Assembly: GCA_002104985.1 (NCBI GenBank) | Contig: MCGO01000012.1 | Coordinates: 248,001-312,000 of the forward strand | Source of the DNA: Rhizoclosmatium globosum | Lineage: Eukaryota > Chytridiomycota > Chytridiomycetes > Chytridiales > Chytriomycetaceae | Reading direction: 5' to 3' | DNA: 64,000 bases | Part shown: positions 1-10,736 of the stretch, piece after piece | Numbering within the stretch: position 1 is the first letter of the stretch | How the letters are laid out: each line of letters starts with the position of its first letter | Translations under genes and position numbers: made by a program | The notes under the pieces: model-generated | Database searches by the model: none | What the model saw: only the letters and a program-made list of their open reading frames with translations | Told to the model about the DNA's origin: nothing

Positions 1-2
1 CT

Positions 3-1537
3 CCTGTCACTCGTTCTCCTCATGCACTGCCACCCCGTCCTGTCCAAGCCATTCCACCGCAGAACTCTGCTCAAGCCTCAGCAATTCCTGTCATTGCGCA
101 TACCCCCCAAGGGATTGAAAGCCCCTTACTCAAATCTCTTCTTGAAAGACAATTATGTGTGTTAAAACCCTTGCCTTTATTTCTGCGGAACACGTGAACG
201 AATCAGCCAGTGCTTTATTTGTGCAACAAGAACGAGTTTGGGTAGAGAACGCCATTAACAGTGAATACTCGCGAATTATAGAAGAATTGAGAGAAAGGGA
301 AGCTTGTCGAAGTTTGCCGCGGCGCCATTGTCGCTGCCAACACCGGCAGCCTTTAGCAGAAATGGGAAGGCTACTCCAAAGGAACGGGCCGAATATTTAC
401 AGTTCATGCAACAACTGTTGAGAAATATCAGCTGCTGAAACAACAGCAACTTCGGCAAGCAGAATATGTGGGTATACAGACACAACATCAACAGCCGATT
501 TCACATCCAATACAGCATCAACCTCCTCAGCCACAGCACAATCCAAGTACCACAGCAAGTTATTCACGGTCAACAACAGCAAACCTCCCAACCAGCAACA
601 ACCATCCACTTTCATATCCGATCCGACACGTTCGCGACTTTCACTGCTGCAACAGCAAACTGTTGACAAAATACTGATGGACGGAACCAAATACATGCTG
701 GTCAACTTGCGGTTGCTCCTGTGGTGAGTTCAAGTCAACCTACAGCCCAGCTTCATACATCTTCTCAACAGCTTCAACAACCTCAACACTGCAGTATGCA
801 CCTCAAAATCCTGGGCTTATGCATCAAGTACACCCACTCAAATATACAACAGCATCCTGGTCTGTTCCTTCAACGGACAATTCACTTACGCAAGCCCACC
901 TGCAACCCAACTTCAACCAATTTCACCACGAATGCAGTTTGTCCGCCAACTATCAGCAAAATCAGCATTATTCGCCTACTACTCAGCAAAGCCCCCAGTT
1001 TCATTCACCAACTACTCAACAACATCGTCAACAGCAGGTGCCTCCACAGCAACAACAACCTCCTCAAGCAATTCCGCTTTCAAACCAGCTTCGACAACCA
1101 GAACCCCAACACTACAAGTACAACAAGTGCAACAAGCACCACAACCACGCAACCTGAACGAAAACCATATCCGATCGCACAACCTGCCAAGTTCTACATC
1201 GAAAGCTGGAACAGCACTACCACTGGTTCCAGCCGAAAATCACTGAAGACCGTCGAACATCACGAAACGCGTTCTCGAGGAATCAAACGACATTGTGCAC
1301 AAAAAGCGGATTGAGGAGGCAGAAGAGATTCGCACTGCAAGCGCCGAGACTGCAGAGTTATATGAACGGTTTAATGCGTTTGTGGCGTTAGGGCAGGTTG
1401 AAATTCTGCCGAATGGTGATGTGAAGCTGCCGCCGGGGTTGGTTGGGTTTGAGATGTTGTTGCAGGAAGGGGACACGAGAGCTCGGCAGCAGCTTATCGA
1501 GTTGTTACAGAACCCAAGAAGGGCGGAGGTTCCGTAA
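3..1537 (+). pseudogene. Q/P/T-rich protein gene, 5'-truncated and disrupted by several frame changes
   Basis: The open reading moves between all three frames. One intron fits (about 157-206, donor gtgtgt, acceptor aatcag) and joins PVTRSPHALPPRP... to SALFVQQERVWVENAINS. After about 310 further frame changes have no convincing GT-AG pair: ...YLQFMQQLL moves to EKYQLLKQQQLRQAEYV near 420, then a Q/P/T-rich stretch changes frame near 660, 800, 1130 and 1265. The last part (about 1270-1537) reads cleanly and ends NPRRAEVP, followed by AATAAA at about 1583. Low-complexity QQQPPQ tracts look like a transcription-factor or scaffold linker, but no domain was recognised. Either this is a decaying gene or the consensus has several one-base errors; the residue composition stays protein-like across each break, which leaves both open. 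The N-terminus lies outside the window. Confidence 0.5.
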
Positions 1538-1617
1538 CTTAATATTTTACTTTATAATAAGATTTCATTTTGCTGGGTTGTAAATAAACGACGATGAATA
1601 AAAAATGGAGAGTATTT

Positions 1618-3843
1618 CTACACGCTGTCAGCACCAGATTCCCTGGTTTTAACAACATCGTACTTCAAAAACGGTTGTGACTCGTCTTTTCCGTCCTTAT
1701 CAGCCTTGATAGTTTGGTCCAGCTCGTTCAAAATTGGAACTGATGGACCCAATTGCATCTTTTTGTAACAGAGTTCGCGTAAATTATCTCTATGGATATA
1801 TTGTCCATCTTTCCAACGTAAAATTAGGTTGGAGGTATCACTTGATGCGACGTGCACTTATGGTTGTGCTTGCGTTTCAGATTATCGTCCGTTTCATGAG
1901 CGAGACGTTTTTCAATAGTCTCGATGAACAAACAAGCACGAACACATTCAACTTCACTGAATACACTGTCTTGAACCAATTCTTGGATGCGGACGTTATA
2001 CAGCAGTTCCGTTTTTGCCGGATTTCTCTTTTCCATAACGACGGTGTAGAACAGTGAGAGAAGTCCTTCCACGATGGAAATGAGTCGGTTTTCCGAGTAT
2101 TCTTTCATGATGATCTTTCCGCTCTTCTTGGAAACGAGGTCACGGTAGCCACTGTAACAACGACCAGGAAGGCGGTGGCGGACCCAGGAATTTTCGAGCG
2201 ATTTTCCATAGTCGCAAATTACGTAAACGATTCCGATTGGAGTGATGGCTTAGATCGTGATAAGTATTCGTCAAGGTACAAGGAAATACTTACTCATTGC
2301 ACAGCACAACAGATTCCACATTAAAAGGTTGGCTCCCAAGCAGCTTCCCATGGCACTCACATTTGCCATCGTAATTGGACCCCATTTCGTCGCGCCTCCA
2401 AAGAAACCTGCATAAAAGTATTTTGGGGCCACAACAACAGCGACCAAGATAAGTTCTGGGTTGGGTCGAAATGTTTCTTTGACTAAAGCAAGCCAAGAGT
2501 TCGGGCTGCGGTCGTGATTAACGTTGGTCGCGGTGGAGCCATGAAGATGTTGTTGATGTTGATGCCTTGCATCCAATGAAACTTTTACCCCAAAGGCAAA
2601 GGCGTATGTGACCAAAGCAATAACCTTGTGAACAGCGAGAATTACAAAGAAAAATCCACCCATGATGTTGATGAACTGAGTGATCATACTGAACGAATCA
2701 AATCCCCAACCTCCTGTTAAAAAGAAGTCGATGCATTCACAGTTCGAAATATAACATAGCGGTCAACAAAAACAATGTAAACTTCAATGGCGTTTACGAT
2801 TAACGAGTTGTAGTATCGACACGCCATGGCGTCCAAGTCGATATAGACTGAAAGCCGGTCAGTTGTTCCTTCGCGTGTTCTCCAAAGCACTCCTGCAGCC
2901 ATAAGAGCAAGAGACCAAACCTGACTTACTGCAGCCATAGCGATTATATCTGTGCGGGCTTTACGGTAGAAGAACCAGTTAAATTGACCCTCAGCTGGAA
3001 GGAAAATCCATTTTCCATTCTTATCGGCAACCAAATTCAACTCATACACATTGAAAGTAGCCATTCCAGGTTCCCACAATTCAAAAGCCTCTTGAGCTAA
3101 CATTTTCATTGAGTAAGTACAGTTTCCAGTGCCATCGGGGATTGCGTTCAAATTCACAACACGGGTGACAGCCTTTACAGTTGATGGAGCGTTTGCATAC
3201 CCAGACCATGCAAAAACCTCTTGTCCTGGAAGATTACTTTTGGCCTGAACTACAGTCGACGCGGCGGAAAGTGTGTATGTCGTGTTCACAGCGTTTGCAC
3301 AAAATTTCGCGTATCCTGCTGCACCCTTTACACCAACTAAACTAGTACCCAGTCCAGCCCAATAGTTGGTAGATCCGGAAACTGTTCCTGGTAAATTATT
3401 GAGAGTGTTTGTATCGGCAGTGAGTCTAAGTTGAACAGATACTGCTCCATCGATTTCAAACACCACAGGATCTATAGGAAATCCATACGCGGCCGCAATT
3501 TTATCAAATTGAATGTGTGGAAGTATGGAACGGTGCGCGTTTGCAGCCGCAATGTTTACTCCCATTAAATCGTTCAAGAAGTCTGACGAACGTGCATAAC
3601 TAAATAGCGAGTTCAAAACAACAGAATTATGTTAATATCTGGTACAAACCTACTGAACGCGAGTGCATAGAATAACACATACGTTACACCACGGGTGACT
3701 TCAGTGAACAAAACCGCCACAATATGGGCTATCTTTCCTAAGATAGTCCTCTCTTGTTGAGCTTCTTCTTCTGTCACCGAGTCTTCTCGAGCGCGGAAAA
3801 GAACGACAGGGTCACGGGCTGTGCCAGCTCGAACAGACTCCAT
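1618..3843 (-). CDS. Multi-pass membrane protein of unknown family, multi-exon
   Basis: The gene reads right to left from MESVRAGTARDPVVLF at 3843. A hydrophobic segment (IAHIVAVLFTEV...VLFYALAF) comes first. A clear 50-nt intron (3600-3649) then leads into a long, probably non-cytosolic domain of about 200 residues (NIAAANAHRSILPHIQF..., with NTTY and NCTY sequons). Several hydrophobic spans follow (MAAVSQVWSLALMAAGVLW, NIMGGFFFVILAVHKVIALV, VAVVVAPKYFYAGFFGG), then a cytosolic tail ending ESGADSV. At least four introns are needed; those near 2690-2735, 2110-2270 and 1800-1850 were placed only roughly. The family was not recognised. The large loop between membrane spans could suggest a surface receptor or channel, but that is inference. 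It is divergent from the ABC transporter that starts at 4003, leaving about 160 nt for both promoters. Confidence 0.6.
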
Positions 3844-4002
3844 TGGTATCTTGGATTTACAAAATTATTTCGCAAATCCCTTGAGACTTCATTCAAGTAA
3901 TTGAGCTCAGTTTGTAGTGCTATATTTTTAATTAGCGTTACTGGGATAAAGTGAAACATAGTTGTTTGACGTCTTCCAAAATTGGAAATTCTTAAAAAAG
4001 CT

Positions 4003-7000
4003 GATGGTCAAAACTGCTACAGTTCGTTTAGACCCGTGGTCTTTTGTATCATTCGCATGGATGACCAGAATTGTCATGGAAAGCAACAAGAAGCAGCTTG
4101 ATCCCGCCGACTTTCCGGCTCTTCCAACAGAAAATCTTGTCGCTGGAACGATTCATTGGCCTCAGCACTTTCTTGATGAGTACAAAGAGTACGAAAAGCA
4201 CAGGCAAGGGAAGCCTCCAACTCTGTTTGGGGCGCTGATTGGCGAAATTCGGTTAAATGTGTGAGTGCAAATTGGTTAAGTAAAGTGATACAGACTCATG
4301 TACTTCTATACAGATATTTATCTGGCTTACTATATTTTCTGCATATTGTATGTATGGTCGGAATACCGCTTGTTCTGCAGCAAGTGATAAACTTGGCCGA
4401 ATTTTATGGTACTGTTATGCAAATGAATGTTCCAGGGTTATGGGAGCTTGCCCCAATCCCAAACCACTTCATCAAAGGGTTTCCACTGATTACCAAGTCT
4501 GCATGGTCCCTTGCGTTCCTTATTCTTGGGCTGAAACTGTCAGCCACACTCTTGGGTCGAACAAAAGATTTTATTATCAAGTGCAGTGCTTTCAACATTC
4601 GCACGGTGTTGATCAATGTGGTCGCCAAAAAGGCGTTGACTGTATCTTCTTCAGAATCTAATGAGTTTTCCAATGGCTTCATCCTGAATTTAATTAATGT
4701 TGATTGCGAAGCTGTGTCAATTTTTGCGGAACAAGTGCATGAATTATGGGCCCTCCCCTTGCAGCTTGTTCTGGCTACCGCTTTGTTGGCAGTTATGCTG
4801 GGGTCCTCCATTGGAGCCGGAGTTGGAGCTCTGTTCCTGTCATTGCTGTTGCTGGGAATAACAGTACCTGTCTTCATCATTTCATCTCTTCCCAACTTTT
4901 ACAAGGAAAACGATGCAAGAGTCAAATTAATTCGAGACATGTTAGACGGTGTTCGGCTCATCAAAATCAGGTGCCTTTCCTTGAGTGTGGAACAAAAAAT
5001 CAAAGATATTCGACAGACTCAACTTTATTGGTTGGCTAGAATATTATATGGAGTCATATCATTTGTCATCATTGGGCAGCTTGCAAACTATTTGCCCCAG
5101 GCTTCTGCATTTACACTGTTTGCAATAAGAAACGTTGGTGAAAATTTCGACGCTGGCATCATATTTCCATGCACTTCTCTGTTTACGATTTTAGTGAATC
5201 CCATGATCCAACTCCCTCAGACTTTAATGTAATCTTATCTCTGACCAATTCCTCTCTCATTTTTTATTTAGGTCAATGTTCACCGCTATTACATCATGGA
5301 ACCGTATATACAATTTTCTCATTGCTCCTGATCACGAAATCATCCCTGATGAACCATCTGAAACTTTGGCTGTCTCTATGAAGAATGCGACTTTCAATTG
5401 GATTTCAACAAAACATGGAAACTATCCAATTTTCCAAATCAAAGTCAAGTACTGAAATTGATGAAGAAGACTATAATGAGAAATCCAAATATTATGACGA
5501 TATCCCCATCTTACCAAAACCAGTACTTGTGAATCTAAACCTTCACATCCAAAAGGGTCAATTCGTTGCTATTATTGGACCAGTCGGGTGTGGAAAGTCG
5601 TCTCTGTTGTCTGCCATTTTGGGAGATTTGGAAATGGGGTCTGGACAGGTATATGTATCTTATACATTTACATCAATTAACATTTCCGATACTTTGTAGA
5701 TAGCGGTAAATGGCTCGATAGCCTATTGTACGCAACAAGCGTGGATTCAAACTGGAACTGTGGAGGAGAATGTCTTGTTCGGAAACCCTCTCAATCAGGA
5801 AAAACTGGACCTTGCTGTGACGTGTACCTGTCTTCAATCTGATCTCGCCAATATGCCTTCTGGAATCAAGACTGTTTTGGGAGAGAAGGGAACATCCGTT
5901 TCTGGAGGCCAGAAAACTCGTATCGCGTTGGCTCGTGCGGTATACAGCGAGGCCGATATTTACTTACTGGATGATCCGCTCTCTTCGTTGGATGCCCGTG
6001 TTTCAAGAACAGTTTTCAACGACTGTTTCAAGACTGCGCTAAAGGGGAAGACTATTCTCCTTGCCACTCATAACCACGACATTCTCAAGGAAACCGACCA
6101 CATTATCTTCATTCACAAGTCTGGAACCATTTCACAGGGAACTCACAATCAACTTATGAAGAAGAAAGAGTTTAACGACTTTGTGACCATCATTGAAAGT
6201 AACAAACTCAGTCACAGCAGCGTCATTGAAAATCACCAGGTTTCAAAAAGCGGTGGCAGTGTTCAGAATGCCATGGACCAACGGGGAATAATTGCTGATG
6301 AAGAAATGGAAGTTGGAAACGTAAAAAGAGAGACTTACTTGGCATATATCAATGCTTGTGGTGGTTGGTCAATTGTTAGTATTCTAGTGACTGTGATCAT
6401 CCTCAAGGAAAGTGCCACAATTCTCAGCTATCAATGGTTAACGTGGTGGACTGATAATATTCTTCTCGGAGAATCTCACGACGTGTACTTTTGGATTGGC
6501 TGGTACAACGGACTCATTTGGATGGCGATATTCTTTCTCACGATAATGAATTTTATCGTCCATTCAGCCATTTTGAAAAGTACGAAATCGTTTCATGAAA
6601 TGGCATTAAAAGGAGTCATGAACGCTCCAATATGGTGGTTTGAGTCGCAACAGATTGGACGAATAGTAAGACGCTTTCCTTGTACCATCTAAAAAAACCA
6701 TCTAAACTGACACAAATTCTTCGAAGATGAACAGATTTACTAAAGATATGGCCGCGATTGATCAAAGAATGATTACTCCTGTGTTTCAGTTCATAGGAGG
6801 TGTCGGAGCATTATGTTCAATTGCTGTTATTCTTGCCATAAATGCTCCTTGGTTGTTAGGTAGACATCACCTCCAAACTATTTCTAAGCTTACCATAATA
6901 TATTACAGTGGGTGTTGTCCCTCTTACAGGAATGTATTTATATGTCCTACGTTACTATCGCAGTGCAATGCGCCAGCTCAAACGTCTTGAGTCGGTACAA

Positions 7001-8215
7001 CGATCCCCACTTAACTCTCATATCTGCGAAGCGATTGAAGGTGTGTCGACTATTCGCGCTTTCAACAAGGAATCATTCTTCTGTGAAACAACCAACAAAC
7101 TTCTTGACATCAGTAACAGCCCCATATTTTTCAAAATGGGTGCTGAGCTCTGGGTTATTTTGCGTTTAGAAATACTTTCGTCTCTTTTAGTATTCGTTCT
7201 TGCATCTCAATGCACGAATCCGAATTTTATATCGTCGTCAGCGATTGGAATTGCGTTGATTTACACGAATCCATTGACGTCGACGCTGAATTTGGTGTTG
7301 CAAAGTGCGGCGAATTTGGAGACGGAGATGGTTTGTGTCGAGAGGCTGGTGGAATACTCCGAAAAGCTTCCTTTGGAAGGAGAACAGCGACTTCCCAGTG
7401 ATCCTTCTAAAGAGGAATGGCCGTTGCAAGGAACAATTGAATTCAAGGGTGTGAGTGCATTTTACAAGTCGAATCTAGAGAGACCTGCTTTGAACCTAGT
7501 CAATCTGACTGTTACGAACGGGGAAAGGATTTGCGTAGTCGGACGCACAGGTTCTGGAAAGAGTACCTTGATTTCGGTGTTGATGAGATTTGTCGACAAG
7601 AAGGGCGACGTTTGCATCGATGGAAGAGGTAACGAATAAGCTCACATTTATCCGAATTTCATTCAAACTAAATAATATCTTTCAGAAATCGAAAGCGTTG
7701 GGTTCCAGACACTGCGTGAAGCCATGGAAGTCATCCCACAAGATATCTATCTGTTCAGTGGAACGCTTCGTACAACTTTGGACCGAAATGGTGTCTTTTC
7801 CGATGAGCAATTGTGGAGTTCACTTGAGTCCGTGGGAATGAAGAAGTTTGTTGCGAATCTTGAACAGAAACTTGACACGCCCATTGAAAATGGAGGCTCC
7901 AACCTGTCTTTGGGCCAGCGTCAACTGTTGTACTTTGCTCGCATGCTCTTATTGAAACCCAAGATAATTCTTATGGATGAAGCCACATCATCGGTTGATC
8001 CTGAGACAGAGACTACGTTGCGCCAAGTGATCAAAGAGCAGTTTGTAGGAACGACAATTATTGCAGTCTTACATCGATTGCAGACAAGTGTTTTGGAGGA
8101 CTTTGACAAAATTCTTGTGATGGATGCAGGAATTGTAGCTGAATTTGATGCGCCGCGTGTGTTGCTGGAGCGAAAAGGAAGCTTATTTGCAGGCTATTAC
8201 AATGCTCATTCTTAA
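4003..8215 (+). CDS. ABCC-type (MRP-like) full ABC transporter, copy A
   Basis: Layout is TMD1-NBD1-TMD2-NBD2 without an extra N-terminal membrane domain, as in short ABCC/MRP exporters that move conjugates or drugs across the plasma or vacuolar membrane. NBD1 has Walker A GPVGCGKSS, signature SVSGGQKTR, Walker B IYLLDDPLSSLDA and H-loop THNHD. NBD2 has GRTGSGKST, SLGQRQLLYFAR, IILMDEATSSVDPET and LHRLQTS. Asp instead of Glu after Walker B in NBD1 is normal for ABCC proteins. Introns near 4261, 5231, 5649, 6669, 6859 and 7629-7685 match those of copy B at 14948. The start was chosen as MVKTATVRLDPWSF because it aligns with MTQPTTVRMDPWSF of copy B. In the linker before NBD1 the frame changes by +1 between about 5400 and 5452: one frame stops at 5453 and the NBD1 frame continues from SSTEIDEED. 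This is either a sequence error or a fresh lesion. Substrate unknown. Confidence 0.9.
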
Positions 8216-8268
8216 TGTTTCTTCGTTTAATTTTTTTTTTTGATTGCAGTAAACTTTCAATCTTCAAA

Positions 8269-9522
8269 ATGAACACGAAGACGCTCTTCTCCACGGATGA
8301 CCCAGACTTCGTGGCTTTCCAATACGGAGCCCCTGGAAAAGAAGTCATGCCTACCGCCGTCATGACAGCCGCGTCAACCGCCTTCTGGTCCGCCATCGAA
8401 ACTAATTACACATACCTTCAATACGGCCCGGCTTTAGGCGACATTGACTTCCTGACTTCCTTACAATCCTTCCTCAAAACCCATTACAACGACGCTTCAG
8501 TTCACACGGACTCATTGGCCTTGACATCTGGAGCTTCCCAGTCCTTCTCCAACATCCTCACCCTCTTCACCACGGAGTCCACGAAAGTGATTATCGAAAA
8601 CCCGACGTACTTCTTGGCGCTGAATGTGCTTGAAGACCACGGGTTCAAGAAAGATGCGTTTTTGAATGTTCCCACGGACGAGGATGGATTGGATGTAGGG
8701 TATTTAGAGAAGTTGTTGGAGAGGGAGAGCGTGGGGATGACGAAGGCGGAGGGGAGGAAGTATAGTTTTTTGATGTATCTAGTACCGACGTATTCTAATC
8801 CGACGGGGAGGAGCACGAGTGAAGCGAGACGGGAACGGATTGTGGCGCTTGCGAGGAAGTATGACGTGTTGGTTGTTTGTGACGATGTGTATCAGTTGTT
8901 GCCTCTTACGGAAACGCAACCGCCACGTAGGTTGGTTTATTTTGATGGGGAGGGACGTGGAAAGAATGGGTATGGGAATGTTATTTCAAACAACTCCTTC
9001 TCGAAATTACTTGCACCGGGGTTGCGGCTTGGGTGGATCGAAGCTGCTCCGGGGTTGATTTCGTATTTGGGGACAAGTGGGATTATGAATAGCGGTGGTA
9101 GTCCAAACCATGTGACGAGTGGATTGGTTTTGAGTGCTATGCAGTTGGGAGGGTTGGATTCGCACCTCAGTATGCTCAAAGAAGTTTATTCAGAACGGAT
9201 GAATGCAATGTGTGACTATCTGGAGCAGAACCTGCCGAATTTAGTCAAGTTTCAGAGGCCAAAAGGCGGCTTCTTCATTTGGGTGTGTTTACCTGAGGGA
9301 CATGACGCATTTGAGATTCAACGGGCAGCTCAAAGTGGGGGGAGTGTGTTGTATCGTGGAAAAAGACTGCCCTCTGTTAAGATGAGCTATGCACCGGGTC
9401 GATTGTTCAGTGCCATTCCTGGCAGTGAAAACTGTTTGCGATTGACGTTTGCTTTTTACGAGAAGGAGAAGTTGGTAGAAGGATGCGAGAGGTTGTGTGT
9501 GTTGCTGAAACAGGTTTTGTAA
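8269..9522 (+). CDS. Class I/II PLP-dependent aminotransferase, single exon
   Basis: A 417-residue protein starting MNTKTLFSTDDPDFVAFQYG; the ATG at 8269 follows a T-run and an in-frame ATG at 8215 that overlaps the stop of the ABC gene and is less likely. Fold-type I landmarks are visible: TSGASQSF (PLP phosphate region), PTYSNPTGRS (the NPTG asparagine contacts PLP), VVCDDVYQLL (Asp for pyridine N), SFSKLLAPGLRLGW (Schiff-base Lys and phosphate-binding Arg), and a C-terminal NCLRLTF (carboxylate-binding Arg). It resembles the fungal 2-aminoadipate/aromatic aminotransferase-like group (the yeast YER152C type); the substrate cannot be read from sequence. It lies 53 nt after the ABC stop and converges on FRA10AC1 with only 30 nt between stop codons. 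Confidence 0.88.
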   Translation: MNTKTLFSTDDPDFVAFQYGAPGKEVMPTAVMTAASTAFWSAIETNYTYLQYGPALGDIDFLTSLQSFLKTHYNDASVHTDSLALTSGASQSFSNILTLFTTESTKVIIENPTYFLALNVLEDHGFKKDAFLNVPTDEDGLDVGYLEKLLERESVGMTKAEGRKYSFLMYLVPTYSNPTGRSTSEARRERIVALARKYDVLVVCDDVYQLLPLTETQPPRRLVYFDGEGRGKNGYGNVISNNSFSKLLAPGLRLGWIEAAPGLISYLGTSGIMNSGGSPNHVTSGLVLSAMQLGGLDSHLSMLKEVYSERMNAMCDYLEQNLPNLVKFQRPKGGFFIWVCLPEGHDAFEIQRAAQSGGSVLYRGKRLPSVKMSYAPGRLFSAIPGSENCLRLTFAFYEKEKLVEGCERLCVLLKQVL

Positions 9523-9552
9523 ATTGACAAGTACATATTAAAGAAAGTGTAT

Positions 9553-10702
9553 TCAACTAAAGATATCGTTAAAGAAATCATCCATTTCTTCATCTTTGCT
9601 CTTCTCTGTCTCCAGCACCTGAGGAGCACCCCATATCTGTGCAGCTAGAGATTCGACGAGAACAGGCTTTTCGCTTTCACTTTTATCAATCTCCTTCCCG
9701 TCATCTTCAGAATCTTGGTCTGTGTTGTCGTCGTCCTCACTGTCATTCTTGGAATCAGAAAACCGCTTATTCAATTTCGATTTCCGTTTGCCCTCGATGT
9801 CGTCCTGACCATCTTCCTCCTCTTCCCGTTCCTTTCTTTTGCGCTTCTTTTCTTTTCTCTTTCTTCGTTTTTCTGCTTCTAATGCAGCAAGTTCCTCCTT
9901 CTCCTTCATCTTCTTGTAATTCAGCATGTACGAACATTCGGGACACAGACGAATCTTGACCAACGCGTTTTTGTGAGTCCCGCCTTCTTTATATGCAAAG
10001 TTGACTTCCCAAGATTTGAGGTTGGGTTGGTGTGAATGTTTGTAGTTTGGAGGAAAGTGGGAGACGGTTGATGGGGGCATGTAAGGTGCTCGATGAGAAC
10101 ACTTCATATTTGCACAAGTGAATTGACCTAGGTGAAAGTGGTTAGGTGTTTCGGTTCCATCAATGTTGGAAGTGAATATACTCACCAATACCGCTCACTA
10201 CTTCCTTCTTTGTTCTCCATCGTAATGCTACTTTGCCTTCCTTGTATCTTTCCAAGTTTGTAATAGCGAATTCCTTGAATAGCTTGTCATAGTACTTTTT
10301 AGCAATGCGTTGCTCCCAAGTCGCTGTTGTGTCGTTGGAGTCACCGGGCTGGACTACATCATCTTCCTCATCGCGTAAGAACCTTGAAGGTATGAGTGAG
10401 TGGAGTGCAGCAGTAGAAGAGAAATGTACTTGTGGTTGCGTTTGAGAATGTCGACTTCAGAGATTGATGGCTGCGGTGGTTTCTGCAGGGCTGAAGCCGA
10501 TGATTTGTCGTAGAACTTTGTGTATTCATTCACAAAGCGAATGTGTTTCTGTTTGGCAATATTGGCATTGTTGAGCAGGATCAGCTTGAAGGGGAGGACA
10601 CACCTCATAGGCATTCAGGCCCGAGAAAGCATCTTTTCTGAAGACCGAGGATGTTGAGGCAGCCAGCGGAAGACGAAGATACGTTGATGATTGTTCAGTC
10701 AT
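9553..10702 (-). CDS. FRA10AC1: FRA10AC1 homologue (Fra10Ac1 family nuclear protein)
   Basis: Reading leftward, exon 1 starts MTEQSSTYLRLPLAAS and contains DAFSGLNAYE. The next exon gives KHIRFVNEYTKFYDK, and later exons give WEQRIAKKYYDKLFKEF, RYKEGKVALRWRTKKEVVSG, QFTCANMKCS and KSWEVNFAYKEGGTHKNALV. These are hallmark blocks of the Fra10Ac1 family, with paired cysteines (CANMKC and CPEC) that may bind metal. Family members are nuclear and associate with the spliceosome. The C-terminus is a long Lys/Arg/Glu-rich tract ending DDFFNDIFS. Introns with good GT-AG ends lie near 10562-10614, 10385-10430 and 10130-10187. The start codon is only 34 nt from the divergent start at 10737. The ATG lies upstream of the conserved GLNAYE block and no other fits. 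Confidence 0.85.
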
Positions 10703-10736
10703 CGATCGTGTTTAGTTTAAAGAAACAAACAAACAA

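Noticed and set aside
2711..2737. A 27-nt intron in the minus-strand membrane protein gene
   Set aside because: The frame does not join correctly on either side with any donor tried; the true boundary could not be fixed by eye.
7210..7446. Long frames on both strands inside the ABC NBD2 gene
   Set aside because: Overlap the clear NBD2/TMD2 coding frame; codon pattern is antisense or out-of-frame.
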